Source of the DNA: Primula veris
Lineage: Eukaryota; Streptophyta; Magnoliopsida; Ericales; Primulaceae
NCBI GenBank assembly: GCA_963682055.1
Contig: OY821751.1
Span: forward strand, 10,292,001 to 10,356,000
Reading direction: 5' to 3'
DNA length: 64,000 nt
In this document: positions 55,225 through 64,000 of the stretch, piece after piece
How the letters are laid out: the number at the start of each line of letters is the position of its first letter
Numbering within the stretch: position 1 is the first letter of the stretch
The notes under the pieces: model-generated
Seen by the model: the letters and a program-made list of their open reading frames with translations, nothing else
Told to the model about the DNA's origin: nothing
Databases searched by the model: none
Program-made: the position numbers and the translations under genes

Positions 55225-55941
55225 GGCAACGTCTTTATGCAGTCAATATTTTCTAAATCCAGCCCGAGCCTCGTAGTTTAGAAAGCAAAGTCGTAGTTGG
55301 CAAAACAAACTTGTACTTCCAAGTTACGAGGCTTGACTCGTTTGACTTTTTATTTTTATTTTCCTTTCCTTATTCATTACTTGAAGTAACGAGGTAGTTT
55401 TACGAATACAGAGCTCAACTTTTATTTGTTCATTAAAAAATTTGAACCCGACTTTATCAGACTAAATCTGAAAATCTTTAAGCAGCAAATTCAACCTGAA
55501 ATCAAGTACTTCTTAGTTTATATTACTCTTATTATGCAATAGGATCAAGAATTTGCAGACAAAGTAGCATAAAAGGAAGGGGCTACTTAAGTTTTACCTC
55601 TTCCTAACTTAAACACTTCTATTTTTACAGAAGTTGTAATATAAATATACTGGGCTTCATAACAATGTTATAATTAAAACAACCTTAATTTTCTCTAAAA
55701 AGCGAAACCGTATGTAAAAATTCAGCATATTCAGGAGGACCTCAGAGTGAGTTGGCATATGGTCGAAAAACAGGCTCATTACTTCAAGTAACAAAAACGG
55801 AAAGGAAAATAAAATAAAAATCAAACGAGTCAAGTCTCACAACTTGGAAGCACGAGTTTAATTTTTAAACTACGACTTTGCTTTCCAAATTATGAGGCTC
55901 GGGCTGGATTTAGAAAAACTTGTTTGCATAAAGACGCTGCC
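55225..55941. mobile_element. Mutator-like (MULE) MITE, 717 bp, in EC1 promoter
   Basis: Long terminal inverted repeats of about 165 bases (left 55225-55390, right 55775-55941; ends GGCAACGTCTTTATGCA versus GGCAGCGTCTTTATGCA). A perfect 9-bp duplication TTTTGAGTC lies at 55216-55224 and 55942-55950, the Mutator hallmark. The interior has no coding frame. It interrupts the EC1-type promoter about 330 bases upstream of the copy 5 start, between TTTTGAGTC and CATTTCCAGTAGCAA, which are adjacent in the copy at 49790. Confidence 0.9.
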
Positions 55942-55950
55942 TTTTGAGTC

Positions 55951-56271
55951 AGGTGAAACATTTCCAGTAGCAATTAAACTTGACCACCAAAAATAGTTTC
56001 ATTTCAATTTACTTGTTCATTTGTACATGATATGATAACTTTTCGTCTGACCAGAGAGCTAAGTAGCTAGCATAACATAACAAGTAATAAATTAGTTGCA
56101 AGCATTAGTACAAACTCTTCGGTTCCCAACCTAAGTTCTGCAAGTCATAAAAACTTGGTATCCCCTCAAATACCATAACTGTAGCTATATAAACAAATGA
56201 ACCTAACATCATTTTCATCAATCACCTCCAAATATCTCAATCTCTCAAAAAACAAAAAACAAAAACAAAAG
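55951..56271 (+). promoter_or_regulatory. EC1-type promoter, copy 5 (proximal part)
   Basis: Retains the shared blocks and a TATA box (TATATAAA, 56186-56193) about 80 bases before the ATG. Confidence 0.55.
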
Positions 56272-56478
56272 ATGCCTAAATCCCATACTAAACCTCTAGT
56301 ACTTATGCCCATCATATTTTTATGGCTAACCGCTTCGGCTGTGTTCACCCGTACCATGGGTCCATTATCAAGCTCAAAGTCCTCGAGCCTCATGACTAGG
56401 CTAAAGCTTGATGAGCCAAGCCCTGAATCAGGCCCTGACTCACCCAACTGCTGGCACTACAAAAAAATACCCAAATAG
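56272..56478 (+). pseudogene. EC1-like gene truncated by CACTA end, copy 5
   Basis: The signal peptide and mature N-terminus are intact (MPKSHTKPLVLMPIIFLWL...SPNCW), then the gene is broken at 56455, one residue after the first cysteine pair partner (NCW), by a CACTAC terminus. The hybrid frame adds HYKKIPK and stops at 56478. Five of six cysteines are lost. The remaining 3' half is not found at the other side of the insertion, where homology resumes only in the downstream spacer (63274). Confidence 0.85.
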
Positions 56479-56633
56479 CGACGGGATTAGTGACGGTATT
56501 TTTTTGTTACGAGCTTATTATCGACGGTTTTTGTGACGGCTTTGTGACAGTTTAGTCAATTTGCGACAGATTTGTGAAATATTTTTAAATTAGCGACAGA
56601 CTTGTGACAGCTTTTGACTCTCACTAAATCAAA
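56455..56633. mobile_element. CACTA left end fragment
   Basis: CACTACAAAAAAATACCC with GCGACGG and GTGACAG repeats, matching 41134-41310, but the right end (ATTATTTTGTAG) is missing: at 56633 it joins Gypsy gag sequence. This is the only copy of the MITE with a perfect CACTAC terminus. Confidence 0.8.
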
Positions 56634-56634
56634 C

Positions 56635-57336
56635 ATCATCATTGAGACCCCGTAAGAACCGAGCGATGGTTTGCTCTTGCGGCTCTTGAAGGTTACACCT
56701 CATCTTCTCAGTTTTGAAATTCTTAACATACTCCTCTACGCTCATAGCTCCTTGCCGAAGAGATTGTAAATGTAGGTACAACTCTTGGCGGTAGTACTCC
56801 AGTACGAAACGACGTTGCATAAGCCGTTTCATGATCCTCCAACCTCGGACTTCCTCCTCTCCATCCCGACACCTCTTCCCTTTCAAATTCTCCCACCACA
56901 AATGAGCATATTCGGTGAACTCAAGTGCGGCCAAGCAAACTTTCCTCTACTCGGGTACATCGTAGAATTCAAAAAGTTTTTCAACGCGCTGCTCCCATTC
57001 GAGGTAATCTTCGGATGAGCTAATACCCTTGAATGGAGGCATTTTGATGTTCACGTTATGACCGGTATTGTCATAACACCTTTGTTGACGTCTCGGTGCC
57101 CCTTCATATTCTTCTTCGGCATATTCACTCAAGTCACCGGCATGACTTTGGTGACTATGATCATCTTGCTCATATGGTGGTGGTTGTGGTTGTTGGTTTT
57201 GGAGACGCATCTCCGCCATCTCTGCTTGCATGGCCTCAATTTGACGCTCAAGCCGATAGATTTTGGCTTGGTCGAGCGTCATGCCTCTTGGAATTCGAGT
57301 TTCATTTTCGTTGGATTGGTGTGACTTGGTCGACAT
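56635..57336 (-). pseudogene. Gypsy gag, partial copy
   Basis: 57336-56947 encodes 'MSTKSHQSNENETRIPRG' and a basic/glutamine-rich coiled-coil-like region, ending 'LEWEQRVEKLFEFYDVPE'; after a frame break, 56934-56629 is the capsid core ('ALEFTEYAHLWWENLKG', 'RFLRGLNDDV'). It matches 62469-61765 and lacks the Q-to-stop change found there. It is cut at 56635 by the CACTA junction. Confidence 0.85.
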
Positions 57337-57355
57337 CCTTGCTCTGATACCAATA

Positions 57356-57900
57356 TGATATGCCCGGGAATGCTAAGATGTCTGTAAGTCACTGATTTTA
57401 GGAGTACTCAAATAGAGAAACCAACTCTTCGTGTTTTATAAGCCGACGGCGCCACAAACAAGATGGGTTGGGGTTCTAATGAAACAAGCTTGATAAGCCG
57501 AATGCGCCACAAACAAGTTCCATTATGATGATTCACCACACTCCGGAGAGATAAGAAGGGAAGTGATAATAATCGGGGTTTAACTCGCCACTAACAATCT
57601 GAATTCCACAAATTGCAAAATAAGAGTAAAATGATAAACAAGCAAAAAAGCTTAATTATTTATATCATTCCAGTGTGTTTATAACTTGATACATATGGCT
57701 TTATATAGAGCCAAAAACGTCACCATAATGACAGGATGAGATCTACAACTTAGATTACTTGAATCTAGTTAGATACATTCATAAAAACCTTTTACACTTA
57801 TCTATATCATTAAGTAGGGACTTTGACCACTAGATACACTTAATATAAGCCTATCCACGTCCATAAGCATGCACTAACAATGTCAAATGCTTAGATTACA
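57356..57900 (-). repeat. Gypsy LTR, left (545 bp)
   Basis: Minus-strand reading TGTAATCTAAGC...CATATCA. Preceded on the minus strand by a purine tract CCAAGGGGG and followed by the initiator-Met primer site (57341-57352). TATA box CTATATAAAG at 57700-57708 (minus). Confidence 0.8.
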
Positions 57901-58022
57901 CCCCCTTGGCAGATTAGAATCATTGAATGTGCAGATTCATGCATCGAATTAATGCACTCCTTTAAATATCCAAAATTCGATGTATGAGCAAAGTTGCTAC
58001 TCAAAGATATCAAATGAGTTAA

Positions 58023-61000
58023 TTACTTTGTCATAAGTACTTCATTACCAATTTCGAACTTGTTAGATTTTGACCGAGTAATCGGACCCACATGAGAAAT
58101 ATTGAGCTTAGATTCATAATCGAATGCCACATGATGCACATCATCTCCTCTGGGTTGATTAGGATTTGCCCTCAAATCCATATTTTCACCGTCTTCAATG
58201 TATGGAGTCAAATCCCGAACATTAAAAGTGTTTGATCCTTGGTAACCTTTAGGTAATTCAATCTTATATGCATTATCGTTGACTTTAGACAACACCCAAA
58301 AAGGACCATCGGCCCTTGGCATAAGTTTTGATTTCCGCAGGTTTGGAAACCGCTCCTTTTTCAAATGCACCCAAACTATATCGCTTGGTTCGAAAACATG
58401 ATGTTTTCGGCTTTTATTTGTCACTCGCTCATTGATCTTATTTTGTTTCTCAATCTGTTCTTTCACCTTCTTATGTATCTCTTTAACCAACTCGTCTTTC
58501 TGTTCTCCATCCATACTAACCCTCTCGTTGATAGGTAATGGAGATAAATCCAAAGGTATAATAGGATTAAAACCATAAACAATCTCAAAAGGGCTGAGTT
58601 TCGTAACTCTATGCGCACTACGATTATAAGCAAACTCGGCCATTGCTAGAGCCCCATCCCATGATTTCAGATTTGTACTAATAAGACTTCGAAGTAAAGT
58701 AGACAAAGTTCGGTTTACTAACTCGGTCTGTCCATCGGTTTGCGGGTGACATGTTGTACTAAATAGAAGTTTAGTACCCAATTTCTTCCACAACGTCTTC
58801 CAAAAGTAACTCAAGAACTTGACATCCCGATCTGACACGATTGTTTTCGGGATACCATGTAGTTTCACAACTTCTCGAAAGAACAAGTCCGCAATATGCG
58901 ATGCATCATCCGTCTTGTGACACGGAATGAAATGAGCCATTTTTGAAAAACGATCTACTACCACAAAGATCGAATCCATACCCCGCTGTGTTTTTGGTAA
59001 TCCCAATATAAAATCCATACTCACATCAACCCATGGTTGATTCGGTACAGGTAATGGCATGTATAACCCTTGATTTGCTTCTTTGCTCTTGGACTTCTTA
59101 CAAACTACACACTTCTCAATAACCCAATGTATGTCTTTAATCATAGCAGGCCAATAGAAATGTTCTTTGACCATTTCCATGGTCTTCTTTTCCCCAAAGT
59201 GTCCTGCCAGACCACCACTATGAGCATCTCGAACTAACAATTCTCAAACCGAACAATTCAGAATTACAAGCTTTCCCATCCGAAAGAGATATCCCTCGTG
59301 GTAATAGAACCCATTCACGGCCTCTTTCTCACATGCCAAATAGATAGAGGACAAATTTGAATCTTCTGAGTACTGATCCTTGATGAGTTCGAACCCAAGA
59401 AAGTTCACACTCATCATCGATATAAGAGCATGTCTTCGAGAAATAGCATCGGCAACAACATTCGAATTCCCTTTCTTGAATTTGATAACATATGGAAATA
59501 TTTCCATAAACTCGACCCATTTTGCATGTCTTCGGTTTAGTTTTGCTTGTCCCTTCAAATACTTTAAAGACTCGTGATCGGTGTGTATTGCAAATTCCTT
59601 TGGAAGTAAATAATGCTGCCACACTTCCAAGGCTTGTATCAAGGAATAGAACTCCTTGTCGTAGGTGGAATAGTTGAGTCGAGAGCCACCCAACTTTTCA
59701 CTGAAATAAGCAATTGGTCGCTTGTCTTGTATAAGAACAACCCCTATGCCTAACCCGGATGCATCACACTCGATTTCGAAAGTTTTCGAAAAGTCGGGCA
59801 GAGCCAAAATTGGAGCCGAGCATAATTTCTCCTTTACTATCTCAAAACTCTTACGAGCAGCCTTATCAAATTTAAACGCACCATTAACTTTAGTACACTC
59901 AGTTAGAGGGGCTAACAAAGTACTAAAGTTTTTCACAAAATGTCTATAAAATGATGCTAATCCATGAAAACTTCGAACCTCCGAAACACTAGTCGGCTCA
60001 GGCCATTCCTTGATTGTTTTTACTTTCTCCTCATCAACTTCAACACCCCTTTCTGAAACCACAAAACCGAGAAAGATGACTCGGTCTTGGCAAAACTCAG
60101 ATTTCTTCAAATTCCCAAAAAGCTTTTCTCGACGCAGAACGTCGAGGACCAGTCGTAGATGCTCCAAATGCTCGGCAAAGGATTTGCTATAGATAAGTAT
60201 GTCGTCGAAATAAACGACAACAAACTGCCCAATAAACTTACATAAGGCATGATTCATCAAACATATAAAGGTGCTCGGTGCATTTGACAAATCGAATGGC
60301 ATAACCAGCCATTCAAACAATCCTTGCTTCGTTTTGAAAGCGGTTTTCCACTCGTCACCTTCTTTCAAATGGATTTGATGGTATCCACTCTTAAGATCAA
60401 CTTTTGAAAAATATATTGAACCATGCAATTCATCGAGCATATCATCAAGGCGTGGTATTGGACCCGCTATCAACACACATACGCATGCTACCATCCTTCT
60501 TCGGCACGAGTAATGCCGAAACTGAACAAGGACTCATCGATTCCCGAACGTACCCATGCTCTATCAACTCTGACACTTGGGGATGAAATTCTTTGGCTTC
60601 CTCGGGATAACAATGATAGGCTGGTCGATTAGGTAAAACGGCACCGGGGATGAGACCGATTTGATGTTCAATTCCACGAATCGGTGGCAAACCAGGTGGT
60701 AATTCCTCGGGAAACACATCCTCAAATTCTTCCAAAAGTTTTACAACTTGCGGTGGGAGTGAGGACTTGTCGGTGAGCATAGTTTCCCGCATGAGCTACA
60801 CAAAAATCTGATTCTTAGCACCCAAGACTCGCTCGACTTCCCCGCGACTAACAACCAGATTTTCTCGCTTCGTCTTGCCTACAATATCATTTCGAATTTG
60901 TGCCGGTGTAAGTGGAGCAAGAGTATGCTTCCTCCCATTATTTTCAAATGAATAAGTATTCTTGAACCCGTCATGAATCACCCTCCGGTCATACTGCCAT

Positions 61001-62469
61001 GGTCGGCCTAAGAGTAAATGACTAGCACTCATAAGTACAATGTCACAAAGAACTTCGTTGGTGTATCGGCCAATAGTGAAAGGAACCTTTACTTGCTCGG
61101 AGACCCGAATATCACCCACCTCGTTAAGCCAACACAGTTTGTACGGGCTAGGATGCTTCATCATAGCCAATCCCAATTTCTCCACCAGCATAGTGGATGC
61201 CACGTTTGTACAACTCCTTCCATCGATGATAACTCCGCACACCTTTTCACTCACTTTGCATCGAGTGTGAAATATGTTCTCTCATTGTTCCTCGGTAGTG
61301 ACAGGCTGTACGTTAAGAACGTGCCGAACAACGAGGACCTCTCCATCTTCAGCCACATCTAAAGAATCCTCATCGGACTTTTGAACTTCCTCCTCGACTT
61401 CTTTTTTGCTCTCAATTTCAGATTCTCGGATAATCATAACTTTCCGATTTGGACATTCCGAAGCGATATGACCATGTCCTTGACAACAAAAGCATTTCAA
61501 GTCCCGATGCCTCGGATTAGGTCTTGAAACCTCATCTTTTTTTGGTCCAGCCATGGGTGCTTTTCCCATGTCAACCCGTCCGACCCGGTTGGTGGTCGGG
61601 ACAGTCTTCCCTTTAGACATTGTGGTGATTGTGTACTTTCCACCACTTGGCTGAGAGGAGAATGGACGAGTACTGACCTTTTGCTTTCTTTGACGCTCCA
61701 CCTTCAATGCCAATTTAATCACGTCCTCCAAGAAGACAAATGGTTGCAACTCCACGGTATCCGCTATATCATCATTGAGACCCCGTAAGAACCGAGCGAT
61801 GGTTTGCTCTTGCGGCTCTTAAAGGTTACACCTCATCTTCACAGTTTCGAAATTCTTAACATACTCCTCTACGCTCATAGCTCCTTGCCGAAGAGATTGT
61901 AAATGTAGGTACAACTCTTGGCGGTAGTACTCCGGTACAAAACGATGTTGCATAAGCCGTTTCATGATCCTCCAACCTCGGACTTCCTCCTCTCCATCCC
62001 GACGCCTCTACCCTTTCAAATTATCCCATCACAAATGAGCATATTCGGTGAACTCAAGTGCGGCCAAGCAAACTTTCCTCTCCTCGGGTACATCGTAGAA
62101 TTCAAAGAGTTTTTCAACACGCTACTCCCATTCGAGGTAATCTTCGGGTGAGCTATTACCCTTGAATGGAGGCATTTTGATGTTCACGTTATGACCGGAA
62201 TTGTCATAACACCTTTGTTGACGTCTCAGTGCCCCTTCATATTCTTCTTCGGCATATTCACTCAAGTCACCGGCATGACTTTTGTGACTATGATCATCTT
62301 GCTCATATGGTGGTGGTTGTGGTTGTTGGTTTTGGAGATGCATCTCCGCCATCTCTGCTTGCATGGCCTCGATTTGGTGCTCAAGCCGATAGATTTTGGC
62401 TTGGTCGAGCGTCATGCCTCTTGGAATTCGAGCTTCATTTTTGTCGGACTGGTGTGACTTGGTCGACAT
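58023..62469 (-). pseudogene. Gypsy gag-pol, complete in order but broken
   Basis: Right to left: gag from ATG 62469 (stop at 62122, CAG to TAG); zinc knuckle CFCCQGHGHIASEC (about 61480); protease region 61254-60796 ('VIIDGRSCTN', 'LLGRPWQYDR'); reverse transcriptase with 'YFDDILIYS' (near 60205), after a deletion of about 35 bases and frameshift at about 60470; RNase H '[11 protein letters not shown]' (59770); integrase 59240-58023 with HHCC zinc region (H near 59200, 'CVVCKKSK') and 'TDGQTE'. Stops at 61282, 60796 and 59244 are single-base changes in otherwise open frame. No protein could be made in one piece. Confidence 0.9.
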
Positions 62470-62473
62470 CCTT

Positions 62474-62485
62474 GCTCTGATACCA
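62474..62485 (-). promoter_or_regulatory. Gypsy primer binding site (initiator Met tRNA)
   Basis: TGGTATCAGAGC on the minus strand, three bases from the LTR edge and only four bases before the gag ATG. The second copy is at 57341-57352. Confidence 0.9.
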
Positions 62486-62488
62486 ATA

Positions 62489-63033
62489 TGATGTGCCCGG
62501 GAATGCTAAGATGTCGGTAAGTCGCTGATTTTAGGAGTACTCAATTAGAGAAACCAACTCTTCGTGTTTGATAAGCCGAAGGCACCACAAACAAGATGGG
62601 TTGGGATTCTAATGAAACAAGCTTGATAAGCCGAAGATGCCACAAACAAGTTCCGTTATGATGATTCACCACACTCCGGAGAGATAAGAAGGGAAGTGAT
62701 AATAATCGGGGTTTAACTCGCCACTAACAATCTGAATTCCACAAATTGCAAGATAAGAGTAAAATGATAAACAAGCAAAAAAGCTTAATTATTTATATCA
62801 TTCCAGTGTGTTTATATCTTGATACATATGGCTTTATATAGAGCCAAAAACGTCACCATAATGACAGGATAAGATCTACAACTTAGATTACTTGAATCTA
62901 GTTAGATACATTCATAAAAATCTTTTACACTTATCTATATCATTAAGTAGGGACTTTGACCACTAGATCCACTTAATATAAACCTATCCACATCCATAAG
63001 CATGCACTAACAATGTCAAATGCTTAGATTACA
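62489..63033 (-). repeat. Gypsy LTR, right (545 bp)
   Basis: Same ends and length as 57356-57900, TATA box at 62833-62841 (minus). Differences include GATGTGCC for GATATGCC and GTCGGTAAGTCGC for GTCTGTAAGTCAC. Confidence 0.8.
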
Positions 63034-63274
63034 CCCCTTGACAGATTAGAATCATTGAATGTGCATATTCATGCATCGAATTAATGCACTCCTTGAAATA
63101 GCCAAAATTCGATGTATCGGCAAAATTGCTACTCAAAGCTATCAAATGAGTTAATTTCTTTGTCATAAGCAGTTCATTACCAATTTCGAGTTTCTTAGAT
63201 TTTGACCGAGTATCCGGACCCACATGAGGAATATTGAGCTTAGATTCATAATCGAATGCCACATGATGCACATC
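63034..63274 (-). pseudogene. Gypsy integrase C-terminal fragment
   Basis: Minus-strand 'HHVAFDYESKLNIPHVGP', the same as the end of the integrase at 58140, then 'LLMTK'. Unlike the full copy the frame does not stop at that point and runs on into the LTR. It joins EC1 flank at 63274 through a short overlap (CATCAT/TATTTCATCTC). Confidence 0.8.
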
Positions 63275-64000
63275 ATTATTTCATCTCAAATTCTCAAATT
63301 TCCAAGTGTTTGTCGTTTCTCCACTATTTACTTAATTGTTGTTACTTTCATTTTTCTATGTTGACTTAAATTCGCACCTACAATATATCAAATCCCTAAC
63401 AAGAATTCAGTAGAAGAGACCGAAAAGAAAATGCTAATAAAAGTGTGGATCCTCTATGATCCATGTCTCTAACCACAAAATGACTTGGTCTTCAAGTTGA
63501 TAATACAATAGATTGTTATCTTAATGTTGTAGTATCACATACGTGAGCCTCATTTATATACCATTAGGTGCTCGAGTCTCAATGTATACAATAATTTTTC
63601 TAGGAATATAGTTTTAAAAATAGTCGGATTTGGTAATTTTTTACCAATTTATCAGAGTCGATCAATCATGAGCATTGATATATTGGTATACATGTAGAGA
63701 TTCTTTGTACTTAATCGGTTAGAAAGAGCTTGATGATTATCTTATGCAAATAGTAGAATATAAGAGGTGTTTTAATCAATATGGAATTAGATTGCGACTA
63801 AATTTCTAAGTGAAGGAATAGATTTGATTTGATTTTTTAGCCGTGTACGCTTTGGTGCTAATATCCTTAAAAACGTCATATAATTCAATACAATTTCTGT
63901 CACTCCCGGGTTCTTATAAAAACATGGGAATTACCTCCGGGTGATAATTTAGTAATAAATTAGATAAAACCAACTCCCGTTTAAGTATAAATATAAAATA
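63275..64000. repeat. EC1 downstream spacer, copy 5
   Basis: Matches 50655-51120 ('AAGAGACCGAAAAGAA', 'ACTTGGTCTTCAAG', 'GAGATTCTTTGTACTT', 'AAGAGGTGTTT'), then diverges after about 63840. If the tandem unit continues, an F-box/DUF295 gene would be expected just outside the window. No coding sequence within it. Confidence 0.65.

Larger units (their letters stand above)
56634..63274 (-). mobile_element. Tandem Gypsy (Ty3) array, truncated at both ends
   Basis: On the minus strand the order is: end of integrase (63274-63034), LTR (63033-62489), full internal region (62488-57901), LTR (57900-57356), beginning of gag (57336-56635). Thus two elements share LTRs head to tail, about 1.3 units in total. 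LTRs are 545 bases each and differ at a few percent. Neither outer edge ends at an LTR and no flanking duplication is seen, so the array was cut after formation. Integrase text ('PWVDVSMDFILGLP', 'TDGQTE') resembles CRM/Reina-type chromoviruses, but no chromodomain was recognised. Confidence 0.85.

Noticed and set aside
56785..57347. Plus-strand frames with hydrophobic stretches (VVVVVVGFGD type)
   Set aside because: Antisense of the Gln/Pro-rich Gypsy gag; the same shadows recur at 61918-62480.

Overview
Nuclear DNA of a flowering plant, most likely a eudicot. The evidence is low GC with long poly(A/T) tracts, an EGG CELL 1 (EC1)-type gene with a prolamin-like six-cysteine domain, an F-box/DUF295 gene, EIN3-BINDING F-BOX-like leucine-rich repeats, and a dense load of plant transposons (CACTA, hAT, Mutator-like, LINE, Copia, Gypsy). 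The species cannot be named from the sequence. Nothing bacterial, viral or organellar was seen.

Layout. 1-2827: right end of a CACTA element with a two-exon transposase-like gene end. 2828-6140: EC1 pseudogene copy 1 plus a tandemly repeated EC1 3' end. 6141-26610: one 20.5-kb CACTA element (3-bp target duplication TAA) inserted just after that EC1 3' end. It is a nest: inside it lie a hAT MITE with a tRNA-like module, a Copia solo LTR, and a minus-strand LINE. The LINE contains a 5S-rRNA-like insertion and a small CACTA MITE, and the MITE contains a full-length Copia element with an intact 1,459-residue gag-pol. 26611-30600: the EC1 downstream flank, then a third EC1 locus whose promoter and coding region were replaced by a LINE RNase H fragment. 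31358-32525: a long imperfect inverted repeat built from EBF1/EBF2-like LRR sequence. 32700-35125: an internally deleted Copia. 36592-50508: a second, colinear copy of the 2.8-30 kb block, without the Copia insertion in the MITE but with a 5'-truncated Copia of its own, ending in the only intact EC1-type gene (50095-50508). 51200-52261: F-box/DUF295 gene with one in-frame stop. 53400-56454: MITEs, a second F-box fragment and a truncated EC1 copy with a Mutator-like MITE in its promoter. 56455-63274: CACTA end joined to a tandem Gypsy array (minus strand). 63271-64000: the flank that normally follows EC1.

Overall this is an EC1/F-box cluster that grew by tandem and block duplication and was then dismantled by transposons. 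Only the gene at 50095 looks able to make a complete EC1-type protein. The most unusual items are the EBF-derived hairpin locus, the hAT MITE family with an internal tRNA-like Pol III module, the G-rich length-variable minisatellite in the Copia LTR, and the 5S-rRNA-like retrocopy inside the LINE. All statements come from reading the sequence by eye; no searches or folding calculations were run.
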